A stretch of 12,261 bases of DNA. Origin: CAZBWE01 sp964568985 (lineage in GTDB: Bacteria; Planctomycetota; Phycisphaerae; Sedimentisphaerales; Anaerobacaceae). How positions within the stretch are numbered: position 1 is the first letter of the stretch; each line of letters opens with the position of its first letter. The position numbers and the translations under genes are program-made. The notes under the pieces are model-generated. The model was not told where the DNA came from and made no database searches. It saw nothing but the letters and a program-made list of their open reading frames with translations. Shown here one piece after another: positions 1 through 6,614 of this stretch. The stretch lies in contig CAZMSP010000066.1 of the NCBI GenBank assembly GCA_964568985.1, positions 1 through 12,261 on the forward strand. Reading direction: 5' to 3'.

Positions 1-1059
1 GTAGCCGATGCCGAAACAGGCATAATAATTGACTGTAACCCTGCAGCAATGAAATTGGTTGGCCGAGAAAAATCGGAACTGATTGGTCAACACCAGCGGA
101 TTCTCCATCCTCCAGATAAAATAGACGGAGGATTTAGCAAGACTTATAAGGAGCATTTTAAAACTAAGCAAGGCCAGACGTTAGAAACACAGATTATTAC
201 CAAAAAAGGAGAAATAAAAGATGTTGCGGTAAAGGCCAGTCTGCTTGAAGTTGGGGGCAAAAAAGTAATGCAGGGTATATTCCGGGATATAACCATACGC
301 AAGAAGGCAGAGTTACGTCAGGCTCAGCTTCTTGAACAGTTGGAAAATGCTAATAATGAGCTCAAGGACTTTGCATACGTAGTCTCGCATGATTTGAAGG
401 CACCGCTGCGCGGAATTAAAACACTGGCCGATTGGATATCAACCGATTATGCAGACAAGCTTGATGAAAGTGGCAAAGAGCAATTAGATTTGCTTGTAAG
501 CAGAGTAGGCCGAATGCACAACCTTATTGACGGCATCTTGCAATACTCGAGAGTTGGACGTGTAAGAGAAGAGCAGCTCGATGTGAATCTAAATGAGCTT
601 GCCTCAGAAGTCATTGATATGGTTTCATTGCCGGAAAATATCACGATTGAGGTTGAAAGTAGTTTGCCTACTATTAAGTGTGAGCGAACACGCATTATGC
701 AGGTTTTCCAGAATCTGCTGAGTAACGCTGTGAAATATATGGATAAACCGCAAGGCCATATAAAAATCGGTTGCGTTGAAGAAAAGGGCTTCTGGAAATT
801 TAGTATCGCTGATAACGGCCCCGGGATTGAGGAAAAATTCTTCGAAAAAATCTTCCAAATGTTCCAGACATTGTCACCGCGTGACGAGTTCGAAAGCACT
901 GGTATCGGCCTTACTGTAGTAAAGAAAATTGTAGAAATGTATGGCGGTAAGATTTGGCTTGAGTCAAAGCTCGGTGAAGGAAGCACATTCTTCTTCACAC
1001 TGTCAGAAAAAGAAATGGGGGTTAAAAATGAGAACCTCAAGACCAGTTTTATTAGTTGA
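1..1059 (+). CDS. PAS-domain sensor histidine kinase, 3' part (5' end outside window)
   Basis: The open frame continues upstream of the first ATG (49) to base 1 without a stop, so the gene enters from the left and 352 residues are visible. In order these are the C-terminal part of a PAS domain (about visible residues 1-100, ending in the typical FRDIT strand), a short coiled coil (about 100-120), a HisKA domain with the phospho-accepting His in SHDLKAPLR (codon 388-390), and a complete HATPase_c domain. The ATPase has an N box (QNLLSNAVKY), a G1 box DNGPGI (from 811) and a G2 box GIGL (901-912), so all catalytic motifs are intact. No membrane segment is visible in this part. The HisKA type resembles phytochrome-like (Cph1-type) kinases, which commonly pair with small Rcp1 regulators. 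Such a regulator starts inside this gene with a 32-nt overlap, which points to translational coupling and a cognate pair. The input signal cannot be judged because the N terminus is missing. It is closely similar in its kinase core to the kinase at 3080-5461. Confidence 0.93.
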   Translation, partial: VADAETGIIIDCNPAAMKLVGREKSELIGQHQRILHPPDKIDGGFSKTYKEHFKTKQGQTLETQIITKKGEIKDVAVKASLLEVGGKKVMQGIFRDITIRKKAELRQAQLLEQLENANNELKDFAYVVSHDLKAPLRGIKTLADWISTDYADKLDESGKEQLDLLVSRVGRMHNLIDGILQYSRVGRVREEQLDVNLNELASEVIDMVSLPENITIEVESSLPTIKCERTRIMQVFQNLLSNAVKYMDKPQGHIKIGCVEEKGFWKFSIADNGPGIEEKFFEKIFQMFQTLSPRDEFESTGIGLTVVKKIVEMYGGKIWLESKLGEGSTFFFTLSEKEMGVKNENLKTSFIS

Positions 1060-1453
1060 AGATGATAGCGTTGATGCAATGACGGTCAAAAGAGCGCTTA
1101 AAGATTTGAATGTGGTAAATCCCCTAATCCACAAAATCAACGGTGAGGAGGCATTAGAGTATTTAAGAGCTCATCAAAGCAACGGCAGGCCCTGTTTGGT
1201 CTTGTTGGACTTGAATATGCCGAAGATGAACGGAATCGAATTTCTAAAAATAGTAAAAGACAATGAGGAACTGAAAAGTATTCCAGTTGTGGTCTTAACG
1301 ACGTCCAGGGAACAGCAGGATAAAGTTGAGAGCTTTAGACTCAGTGTTGCCGGTTATATGCTCAAAAGCGTTGATTATCAAAGGTTCGTAGACACAATCA
1401 GGACCATTGACCTTTATTGGACTTTAAGTGAGTTGCCACAAAATGGGGAGTAA
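1028..1453 (+). CDS. Rcp1-like single-domain response regulator
   Basis: A 141-residue protein made of one receiver (CheY-like) domain and no output domain. The acidic pocket is VEDD (residues 10-13), the phospho-acceptor is D61 in LLDLNMP, the switch Thr is T91/T92 after the hydrophobic VVVL strand, and the conserved Lys is K113. The C-terminal helix with the LYWTLSELP ending is typical of the Rcp1 family that receives phosphate from phytochrome-type kinases. I chose the ATG at 1028, not the in-frame ATG at 941, because the domain begins there and a GGGGG run lies 7 nt upstream. The start overlaps the upstream kinase by 32 nt in the +1 frame. The protein probably acts in the cytoplasm as a phosphate carrier or by protein-protein interaction, since nothing in it could bind DNA. 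Its target is unknown. Confidence 0.93.
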   Translation: MRTSRPVLLVEDDSVDAMTVKRALKDLNVVNPLIHKINGEEALEYLRAHQSNGRPCLVLLDLNMPKMNGIEFLKIVKDNEELKSIPVVVLTTSREQQDKVESFRLSVAGYMLKSVDYQRFVDTIRTIDLYWTLSELPQNGE

Positions 1454-1457
1454 GATT

Positions 1458-2945
1458 ATGGAAAATTCAAGACACAAAATTTTGTTTGTTGAAGATGATA
1501 AAACGGACCAGATGGCCTTCCAACGGTTGGTAAAAGAGCAGGAGCTTCCGTATGATTGCACAATAGCCGGTTCTGTTTCGAAGGCCAGGAGCGCATTGGG
1601 CTTTGGCCAGTTTGATATTATAATTTGCGATTACGCACTTGGGGATGGCACGGCATTTGATGTCTTGGATTTGGTAAAGAATACCCCCATTATAATTGTC
1701 ACCGGAACAGGCAATGAGGAAATAGCTGTCAAAGCCTGGAGAGCCGGAGCCTATGATTATCTGATAAAAGATATCGACCGAAACTATCTCAAAGCTGTCC
1801 CGATAACAGTCGAAAATGTCATTAAGCACAAGGGAATCGAAGAGAAACTGCACTTGTTATCAGGTGCTATTATGAGCACCGACGATAGCGTCTATATTAC
1901 CGATATGGAGGACAGGATTACCTTCGTCAATAAGGCGTTTCGAGAGACTTACGGATATAAAGAGGAAGAAATTGTTGGACAATACAGCAATATCTTGTGG
2001 ATAGGAAAACCTCAAAGCAGCAAAACCAGAAGTGTCTTTCAAAGTCGAGCCGTCGGAAGCACTTGGGAAGTTGGGTTTTACCATAAACGTAAAAACGGCA
2101 GCATATTTCCGGTTTCCCTGTCAAGGTCAATCATAAAAGACTCAAAGGGCGATGAAATCGCTGTTGTTTCTGTGGCTCACGATATCTCGGAACGGATTCT
2201 TATAGAAGATGAGCTCAGAACTGAAAATCTAAAGTTGGATAGACAAAATCAGCTGAAAAGTGAGATGTCTATTATAGTTGCAGAAACATTGAAGGCATCT
2301 TTTAAAAACGGGGACATTAACAAGGCTAAAAAGCTGATTAACGATTTTCTTGACATTTCAAAAATAGAGGCAGGCAAAATACAGTTGGATCTGAGCGACT
2401 TTGATCTTCGTGAGGTCATTTCAGAAGTTGTAGAATCTATGTCTTCACTTGCATCTGAGAAAAATATTAAAATTGAAAGCTTTATTCCTGAATCCAAGCT
2501 GAGTGTCAGTGCAGACCGCAGCAGAGTAATAAAGGTTTTAGATAGTCTTGTTAACAATGCGATAAAGTCGGTTCCCGCGGGGGGCCATATTAAGGTCCTG
2601 GTAAAGGAGACTGATAATCGAATTCGATTAGAAGTACAAGACGATAGGCCAGCTATGGATAGCAGTGAGATGTACAAGCTTTTCAATCACTTCGCTGTGG
2701 TTAAAGAACAGCTCCATAAACAGCGTGAACAACCCACAAACCTGACAGATGACACAGGTGCAGGTTCGCCAGTGGACAGTTGTGATTTGCTTATACAAGC
2801 TTTATCATTACCAACAGCTAAAGTGCTGGTGGAATTACACGGTGGGCGTTTATGGGTTGAAATCACTAAAGAAGGGGAAAACAGCTTCTGTTTCACCCTG
2901 CGGAAAGAAACTTCTGTGGATGTAGCTCCGCCAGATGTAAAATAG
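1458..2945 (+). CDS. Receiver-PAS hybrid protein with degenerate (pseudo) histidine kinase core
   Basis: A 495-residue soluble protein. I chose the ATG at 1458 because GGGGAG lies 7 nt upstream and the start sits 4 nt after the preceding stop. Residues 7-125 form an intact receiver (D13/D14, phospho-acceptor D58 in ICDYALGDG, T82, K104). Residues 135-250 form a PAS domain ending in VSVAHDIS. A short coiled coil follows, then a HisKA-like helix pair (about 266-310, including NDFLDISKIEAGKIQL) and a HATPase-like domain (about 348-485). The kinase signatures are eroded. Where the H box should read SHEL there is AETL, with E276 in place of the His. The G1 box is DDRPA (395-399) with no glycine, and the G2 box aligns as ALSL (448-451) instead of GLGL. 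The N box (VNNAIKS, 365-371) and the end of the fold (LHGG, FCFTL) remain. The frame is open throughout, so this is probably an expressed pseudokinase, perhaps an allosteric partner of the neighbouring kinases or a phosphate sink through D58. Confidence 0.9.
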   Translation: MENSRHKILFVEDDKTDQMAFQRLVKEQELPYDCTIAGSVSKARSALGFGQFDIIICDYALGDGTAFDVLDLVKNTPIIIVTGTGNEEIAVKAWRAGAYDYLIKDIDRNYLKAVPITVENVIKHKGIEEKLHLLSGAIMSTDDSVYITDMEDRITFVNKAFRETYGYKEEEIVGQYSNILWIGKPQSSKTRSVFQSRAVGSTWEVGFYHKRKNGSIFPVSLSRSIIKDSKGDEIAVVSVAHDISERILIEDELRTENLKLDRQNQLKSEMSIIVAETLKASFKNGDINKAKKLINDFLDISKIEAGKIQLDLSDFDLREVISEVVESMSSLASEKNIKIESFIPESKLSVSADRSRVIKVLDSLVNNAIKSVPAGGHIKVLVKETDNRIRLEVQDDRPAMDSSEMYKLFNHFAVVKEQLHKQREQPTNLTDDTGAGSPVDSCDLLIQALSLPTAKVLVELHGGRLWVEITKEGENSFCFTLRKETSVDVAPPDVK

Positions 2946-3079
2946 TGCATTTGCAGACCATAGTAAAAACGGAGGAAACATATCGCGGAGGCAGAACGGC
3001 ATAAATGATGTATTATGTAATCAGATTTGCTGCGCAATAAATATTTTCATAAGAAAAACGAAAAGGTAAATAGTCTGGA

Positions 3080-5461
3080 ATGAAAATAGGACAGAGGTTA
3101 GCTTTGGCATTTGTAGGTGTTGCTCTGTTGATAGGGGTTGCAGGGTACGTTTCTCTCGATATAAGTCAAGAAGCGTTGCAGGAATCTATCGGTGAAAGCT
3201 CTGCATCTTTAGCTGCTGGAATTTTGAATAATATTGATAGAGCTATTTACAGCAGGATTGAAGAATTTCAAATTTACTCTGAAAGTTCAGAAGTGCAGGA
3301 AATTGTTAAAGAATCAAATGAGGAATTTGAAAAGTTGGATGATATTCAAAGTTATATCAATCAAAAAGACAAAGAGTGGACTTCTGCGCCAAAAGGAACT
3401 GTAACGGCCTTTATGCAGAAATTGTTAAGCAATGAGTCTTCAAAGGAGTTAAACCAGCGGCTGAAATTCTATGAAGAAAAATATGGCTACAGAGTTTTTG
3501 GGGAAGTTTTTATAACGAACAAATATGGAGCGAATGTTGCCCAAACAGGAAAAACCACCGACTATTACCAAACGGATGAACAATGGTGGCAAATGACAAA
3601 GGAAGACGGCTTGTATGTAGCAGACGTTGAATATGACAGAAGCGCCAATGTTTATTCGACCGACATCGGAATAAGAATTAACGACGAAAATGGAAATTTC
3701 ATAGGTGTAATAAAGGCTGTTTTGAACATTGAAGGTATTATTGACATAATGGAAAAAGCAAAGAAGGCTTCGCCGTATGAAACTACTGAGCTTAAGTTGT
3801 TCTATAAAAAGGGCAAAGTAATTTTCGACACAGCGGGGGAGCTTAAACCTTTCGAAGATATACTTGATGAAAGAATTCTTAGTCAGGTAAGACAGGATGC
3901 GGGACATCTATTAAAAACTGGAGAACATGGTGAAGGTAAAGAGCTATTTGTCCATGCTCATTCAAAAGGACATAGAGATTATCAACCTTTAGGATGGATT
4001 TTAGCAATAGAGTATGAGACAGAGGAAATATTTGCACCTGTTGCTGAATTAAAAAGAATAATGTTAACTGTTCCCATTACTCTAACAATAGCTGCTGTTC
4101 TAATTGGCCTTTCTGTCTCTCGGACCGTTTCAAAACCGGTAAAGATGCTTAGGAATGCAGCGGTTGAGATAAGCAAAGGCAAGTTCGACACCAAAATAGA
4201 GATTAAGTCGAAAGATGAAATCGGAGAGCTGGCAAATTCCTTCAACGAAATGACCATACACTTGAAGGAGACGGTAGATAATCTCAACCGGGAAATTGGC
4301 GAACATAGAAGAACAGAGAAGGCACTGCGGGAAAGCGAGAATAAGTATAGGACGCTTCTTAAAAATATCCCACAAAAAATATTTTATAAGGATTTAAATT
4401 CAGTTTATATCCTGTGCAACGAAAGTTACGCTAAAGACTTGAAACTGAAAACCGTCCAGCTTAAGGGAAAAACGGATTATGATTTTTATCCTAAAGAGTT
4501 AGCTGATAAGTACAGAGCGGACGACAAAAGAATAATGCAATATGGTAAAGCAGAAATGATAGAAGAAAAATATATGAAGGACGGTCAGGAGTATATTGTC
4601 CAAACATTTAAGTCGCCTGTAAGAGGCGAGTATGGGAATGTCATTGGTATTTTTGGCATCTTCTGGGACATTACTGATAGCAAAAGGGCAAAGGAATCAC
4701 TTGAAAGGCTCAACGAAGACTTGGAATCAACCGTTCAAGAGCTGTACCGGTCAAACAGAGATCTTCAGGAGTTTGCCTACATAGCAGCCCACGACTTAAA
4801 GGCACCGCTGCGGGCGATAGGGACTTTGGCAGATTGGTTATCAACAGATTATAGTGATAAGTTTGACCAGCTCGGTAAAGAGCGGCTTGACTTGCTCGTG
4901 GGAAGGGCAAAGCGAATAGATAAACAAATTGATAGTATCCTGCAGTATTCTGAGGTGGGGCGTATAGGGCAAAAAGAACAAGAAGTGGATTTGAACATAG
5001 TGTTATCGGATGTGATTTATAAAATCGGACCGCCGGACAATATTGAAATAACTGTCGAGGGAGAATTGCCCACAATAATATGCAGTAAAAAATGGATTGT
5101 GCAGGTATTCCAGAATCTGCTAAGCAACGCTGTAAGATATATGGATAAAACGAAAGGTCAAATTAAAGTCGGCTGTAGCGAAGAAAATGGTTTCTGGGAG
5201 TTCAGTGTTTGTGATAATGGACCCGGAATTGAAAAGAAGTACTTTGAAAAGATATTCAGGATATTCCAGACGCTTTCGACTCGCGATGAAGTTGAAGCTA
5301 TTGGAATGGGCCTTCCGCTGACAAAAAAAATCGTAGAATTATATGGTGGAAGGATTTGGGTTCAGTCGGAACCTGGGCAGGGAAGCACTTTCTACTTCAC
5401 ATTACCTATGCAAGAAACGAGGGTTAAAGATGGACTGCATAAAGCCAATATTACTTGTTGA
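3080..5461 (+). CDS. Membrane sensor histidine kinase: Cache-like sensor, HAMP, PAS, HisKA, HATPase
   Basis: A 793-residue complete protein. An N-terminal membrane segment (about 7-25) and a second one (about 327-347) enclose an extracytoplasmic region of about 300 residues. That region looks like a double-Cache/PDC sensor: the stretch TTDYYQTDEQWW (159-170) and the following GLYVADVEYD are typical of the ligand-binding subdomain. Next come HAMP (about 348-402), a PAS domain (about 418-535, ending FWDITD), a coiled coil (about 536-565), HisKA with H571 in AAHDLKAPLR, and HATPase_c with N box QNLLSNAV, G1 DNGPGI (712-717) and G2 GMGL (742-745). All catalytic motifs are present. The start has only a weak upstream AAAAGG, and I see no convincing promoter in the 134-nt gap before it, so it may be read from upstream. 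Its kinase core is a close paralogue of that at 1-1059, and it overlaps its own regulator gene by 32 nt. The ligand is unknown; small organic acids or amino acids are usual for this fold. Confidence 0.94.
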   Translation: MKIGQRLALAFVGVALLIGVAGYVSLDISQEALQESIGESSASLAAGILNNIDRAIYSRIEEFQIYSESSEVQEIVKESNEEFEKLDDIQSYINQKDKEWTSAPKGTVTAFMQKLLSNESSKELNQRLKFYEEKYGYRVFGEVFITNKYGANVAQTGKTTDYYQTDEQWWQMTKEDGLYVADVEYDRSANVYSTDIGIRINDENGNFIGVIKAVLNIEGIIDIMEKAKKASPYETTELKLFYKKGKVIFDTAGELKPFEDILDERILSQVRQDAGHLLKTGEHGEGKELFVHAHSKGHRDYQPLGWILAIEYETEEIFAPVAELKRIMLTVPITLTIAAVLIGLSVSRTVSKPVKMLRNAAVEISKGKFDTKIEIKSKDEIGELANSFNEMTIHLKETVDNLNREIGEHRRTEKALRESENKYRTLLKNIPQKIFYKDLNSVYILCNESYAKDLKLKTVQLKGKTDYDFYPKELADKYRADDKRIMQYGKAEMIEEKYMKDGQEYIVQTFKSPVRGEYGNVIGIFGIFWDITDSKRAKESLERLNEDLESTVQELYRSNRDLQEFAYIAAHDLKAPLRAIGTLADWLSTDYSDKFDQLGKERLDLLVGRAKRIDKQIDSILQYSEVGRIGQKEQEVDLNIVLSDVIYKIGPPDNIEITVEGELPTIICSKKWIVQVFQNLLSNAVRYMDKTKGQIKVGCSEENGFWEFSVCDNGPGIEKKYFEKIFRIFQTLSTRDEVEAIGMGLPLTKKIVELYGGRIWVQSEPGQGSTFYFTLPMQETRVKDGLHKANITC

Positions 5462-5852
5462 AGATGACCGTGTCGATGCGATGATGGTTGAGCGGGCACT
5501 TAAAGATTTGAAGGTTACAAATCCCCTGGTCCATTCAAACAACGGCAAAGAGGCTCTGGAGTATTTGAGAGATGATGCTAATATACAGCCGTGCGTTATT
5601 CTTTCGGACTTGAATATGCCAAAAGTCAATGGCGTCGAGTTCCTGAAAGGTATTAAGGCCGACGAGAGGTTGAAAAGGATTCCCGTTGTTATTTTAACTG
5701 TATCGACCGAGGAACAAGATATCATCGAAACCTTCAACTTAAGTATAGGCGGTTATATTGTTAAGCCCGTTGAATATATGAAGTTTGTGGATGCAATCAG
5801 GACAGTTGCTTTGTACTGGACATTGAGTGAATTACCGCGTGATAAGGAATAA
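5430..5852 (+). CDS. Rcp1-like single-domain response regulator (second copy)
   Basis: A 140-residue stand-alone receiver. VEDD lies at residues 10-13, the phospho-acceptor is D60 in LSDLNMP, the switch residue is T90 and the conserved Lys is K112 (IVKP). The C terminus ALYWTLSELP matches the first regulator at 1028-1453 almost exactly, and the two proteins are similar along their whole length. The ATG at 5430 is preceded by GAGGG with 6-nt spacing. The in-frame ATG at 5343 lies deep inside the kinase gene and would add residues with no receiver character. The 32-nt overlap with the kinase stop is the same as in the first pair, so the kinase-regulator unit was probably duplicated as a block. 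There is no output domain. Its likely partner is the membrane kinase upstream, by gene order and family precedent. Confidence 0.93.
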   Translation: MDCIKPILLVEDDRVDAMMVERALKDLKVTNPLVHSNNGKEALEYLRDDANIQPCVILSDLNMPKVNGVEFLKGIKADERLKRIPVVILTVSTEEQDIIETFNLSIGGYIVKPVEYMKFVDAIRTVALYWTLSELPRDKE

Positions 5853-5911
5853 AAAACTAAAAAATTTTGGATACAGACTTGCCCGGCTACGATACGCTCC
5901 GCCGTGACGAG

Positions 5912-6247
5912 TTATCCTATCATCTCAAGGGTTGCTAAAGCAGTAAACCTATCGTCAGCAGTCTCAAAAACCCTGTCAAGGCCGGTTACCTTAAAAATAC
6001 CTTTGATTGAGGGGTCTACACTGCAGAGAACAAGCCGGCGGCCATTCTTGGTTACCGGCTTGTGTAACGCCAGCAGCTTTGAAAGATTCGAGGAAGTTAC
6101 AATATCCACACCTGAAAAATCAATTACTACGTCATAGTCATTTCTATCACCTAACATTTCGATGACAGTATTGAGCTCATAGTTCATTTCCTGCTCTTGG
6201 GATAAATCCACAAGAATGATATTTTCTGACCAATGTTGGATCGTCAT
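5912..6247 (-). CDS. STAS-domain protein, anti-sigma-factor-antagonist type
   Basis: A 111-residue protein filling a single STAS domain (SpoIIAA/RsbV type). The pattern of a hydrophobic strand (DYDVVIDFSGVDIV), then TSSNLSKLL, then a strand and helix (RRLVLCSVDPSIKGIFKVTGLD) fits the family. S52 or S53 sits where family members carry the serine phosphorylated by a partner anti-sigma kinase. The usual Asp before it and Gly after it are replaced by Thr and Asn, so phospho-control is likely but not certain. The start is firm: the mRNA reads AAAAAAGGAGATTCAAAATG. The gene is convergent with the second response regulator (59 nt between stops). Family knowledge suggests a partner-switching role, often downstream of two-component input. 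No anti-sigma kinase or SpoIIE-type phosphatase gene is in the window, so the link to the adjacent kinases is inference. Confidence 0.85.
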   Translation of the reverse strand: MTIQHWSENIILVDLSQEQEMNYELNTVIEMLGDRNDYDVVIDFSGVDIVTSSNLSKLLALHKPVTKNGRRLVLCSVDPSIKGIFKVTGLDRVFETADDRFTALATLEMIG

Positions 6248-6278
6248 TTTGAATCTCCTTTTTTAAGCTCAGTACAGC

Positions 6279-6306
6279 TTTATAGTGAGCTTGTCGAACC
6301 TATCAA
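6279..6306 (-). promoter_or_regulatory. Candidate sigma-70 promoter of the STAS gene
   Basis: On the minus strand TTGATA (6301-6306) and TATAAA (6279-6284) are separated by 16 bp; each hexamer differs from consensus at one position. Transcription would start about 25 nt before the STAS ATG. The -10 lies between the arms of a 7-bp inverted repeat (AAGCTCA 6265-6271, TGAGCTT 6286-6292). Confidence 0.45.
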
Positions 6307-6311
6307 AAGGT

Positions 6312-6340
6312 TTCAAATGTCGTATCGACATAAGTTTGAA
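6312..6340. promoter_or_regulatory. Dyad upstream of the STAS promoter, possible operator
   Basis: A perfect 6-bp palindrome ATGTCG-TAT-CGACAT (6317-6331) is flanked by TTCAAA (6312-6317) and TTTGAA (6335-6340), making a longer imperfect dyad just upstream of the predicted -35. Regulator-site character is an inference from position and symmetry only. Confidence 0.25.
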
Positions 6341-6422
6341 TCAAGTTTAGCAAAACGCATTGGATATTGTTTACAACTCAATAGCATCAGTCAATAATTC
6401 CCGGATTTTCTCTTGTTTTCGC

Positions 6423-6450
6423 TTGACATTATTTGACCTCTATATATTAT
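6423..6450 (+). promoter_or_regulatory. Strong sigma-70-like promoter sequence facing right
   Basis: TTGACA (6423-6428, perfect consensus) and TATTAT (6445-6450, one mismatch) are separated by 16 bp. It points toward the candidate small ORF at 6528 and, beyond that, antisense into the end of the acyl-CoA synthetase gene. No ordinary gene explains it. Confidence 0.45.
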
Positions 6451-6475
6451 GCCGTTTTTTAGAGCTTGAAAATAA

Positions 6476-6500
6476 GCCTGTCCTGAGCGAAGTCGAAGGG
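6476..6500 (+). repeat. Short dispersed-repeat piece
   Basis: The 25-base stretch beginning GCCTGTCCTGAGCGAAGTCG and ending AAGGG is of a kind I recognise as widely repeated in intergenic regions of environmental bacterial genomes. A related tail, AGCTTGTCGAACC, occurs at 6288-6300 near the STAS promoter. Copy number in this genome cannot be judged from one window. Confidence 0.4.
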
Positions 6501-6527
6501 TTAGGAATTTTTCCTGGAGAAAAAATT

Positions 6528-6614
6528 GTGAAGAAGAGATTTTTATTTGTTGCCTTAATCCGCCTTACGTGTGGCGGATTAATGTTGTTACCTGCAATTA
6601 AGACAAACGCTTAA
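6528..6614 (+). CDS. Candidate 28-residue hydrophobic peptide or signal-peptide remnant
   Basis: A GTG start at 6528 has GGAG 8 nt upstream (6516-6519) and lies about 70 nt beyond the predicted start of transcription from the promoter at 6423-6450. It would encode 28 residues: a KKR start, a hydrophobic stretch (FLFVALIRLTCGGLMLLPA) and a short polar tail ending at TAA. This is signal-peptide-like or a single-pass membrane peptide. It could also be the 5' stump of a lost secreted-protein gene. The last 17 nt overlap the 3' end of the convergent acyl-CoA synthetase gene, and a 10-bp hairpin lies within it. Support is only promoter, ribosome binding site and composition, so confidence is low. 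Confidence 0.25.
   Translation: MKKRFLFVALIRLTCGGLMLLPAIKTNA
6555..6582. repeat. Perfect 10-bp inverted repeat (hairpin)
   Basis: TTAATCCGCC (6555-6564) and GGCGGATTAA (6573-6582) are exact complements around an 8-nt loop, 15 nt past the stop of the acyl-CoA synthetase gene. It could help end or stabilise that transcript, but no T-run follows on either strand, so it is not a classic intrinsic terminator. The CCGCC/GGCGG core recurs in hairpins at 10771-10786 and 12045-12059. Confidence 0.55.

Larger units (their letters stand above)
6248..6597. other. 350-nt region between the STAS gene and the acyl-CoA synthetase gene
   Basis: This stretch has no conventional gene. It holds the minus-strand STAS promoter and its dyads at the left. 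It also holds a + strand promoter-like sequence (6423-6450), two pieces of what look like dispersed repeats (GTGAGCTTGTCGAACC at 6285-6300; GCCTGTCCTGAGCGAAGTCG and following bases at 6476-6500), most of a candidate small ORF (6528-6614), and a perfect 10-bp hairpin (6555-6582). The part between about 6341 and 6420 shows nothing I can name. Confidence 0.6.

Noticed and set aside
941..1027. Upstream in-frame ATG starts for the two response regulators (941 and 5343)
   Set aside because: These starts lie inside the kinase genes, add residues with no receiver character and lack ribosome binding sites; the ATGs at 1028 and 5430 fit the domain start and have purine-rich sites upstream.
3005..3040. 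Tiny ORF ATGATGTATTATGTAATCAG... in the gap before the second kinase
   Set aside because: It has 11 codons and a GGAGG about 14 nt upstream, too far for normal initiation; nothing suggests a product.
6360..6527. The part of a longer + frame (6360-6614) upstream of the GTG at 6528
   Set aside because: It starts at a TTG without a ribosome binding site, precedes or overlaps the predicted promoter, and translates repeat sequence; only the short segment from 6528 has any support.
6555..6582. Intrinsic terminator for the acyl-CoA synthetase gene
   Set aside because: The hairpin is perfect but no run of T follows on either strand, so it is recorded as a repeat.
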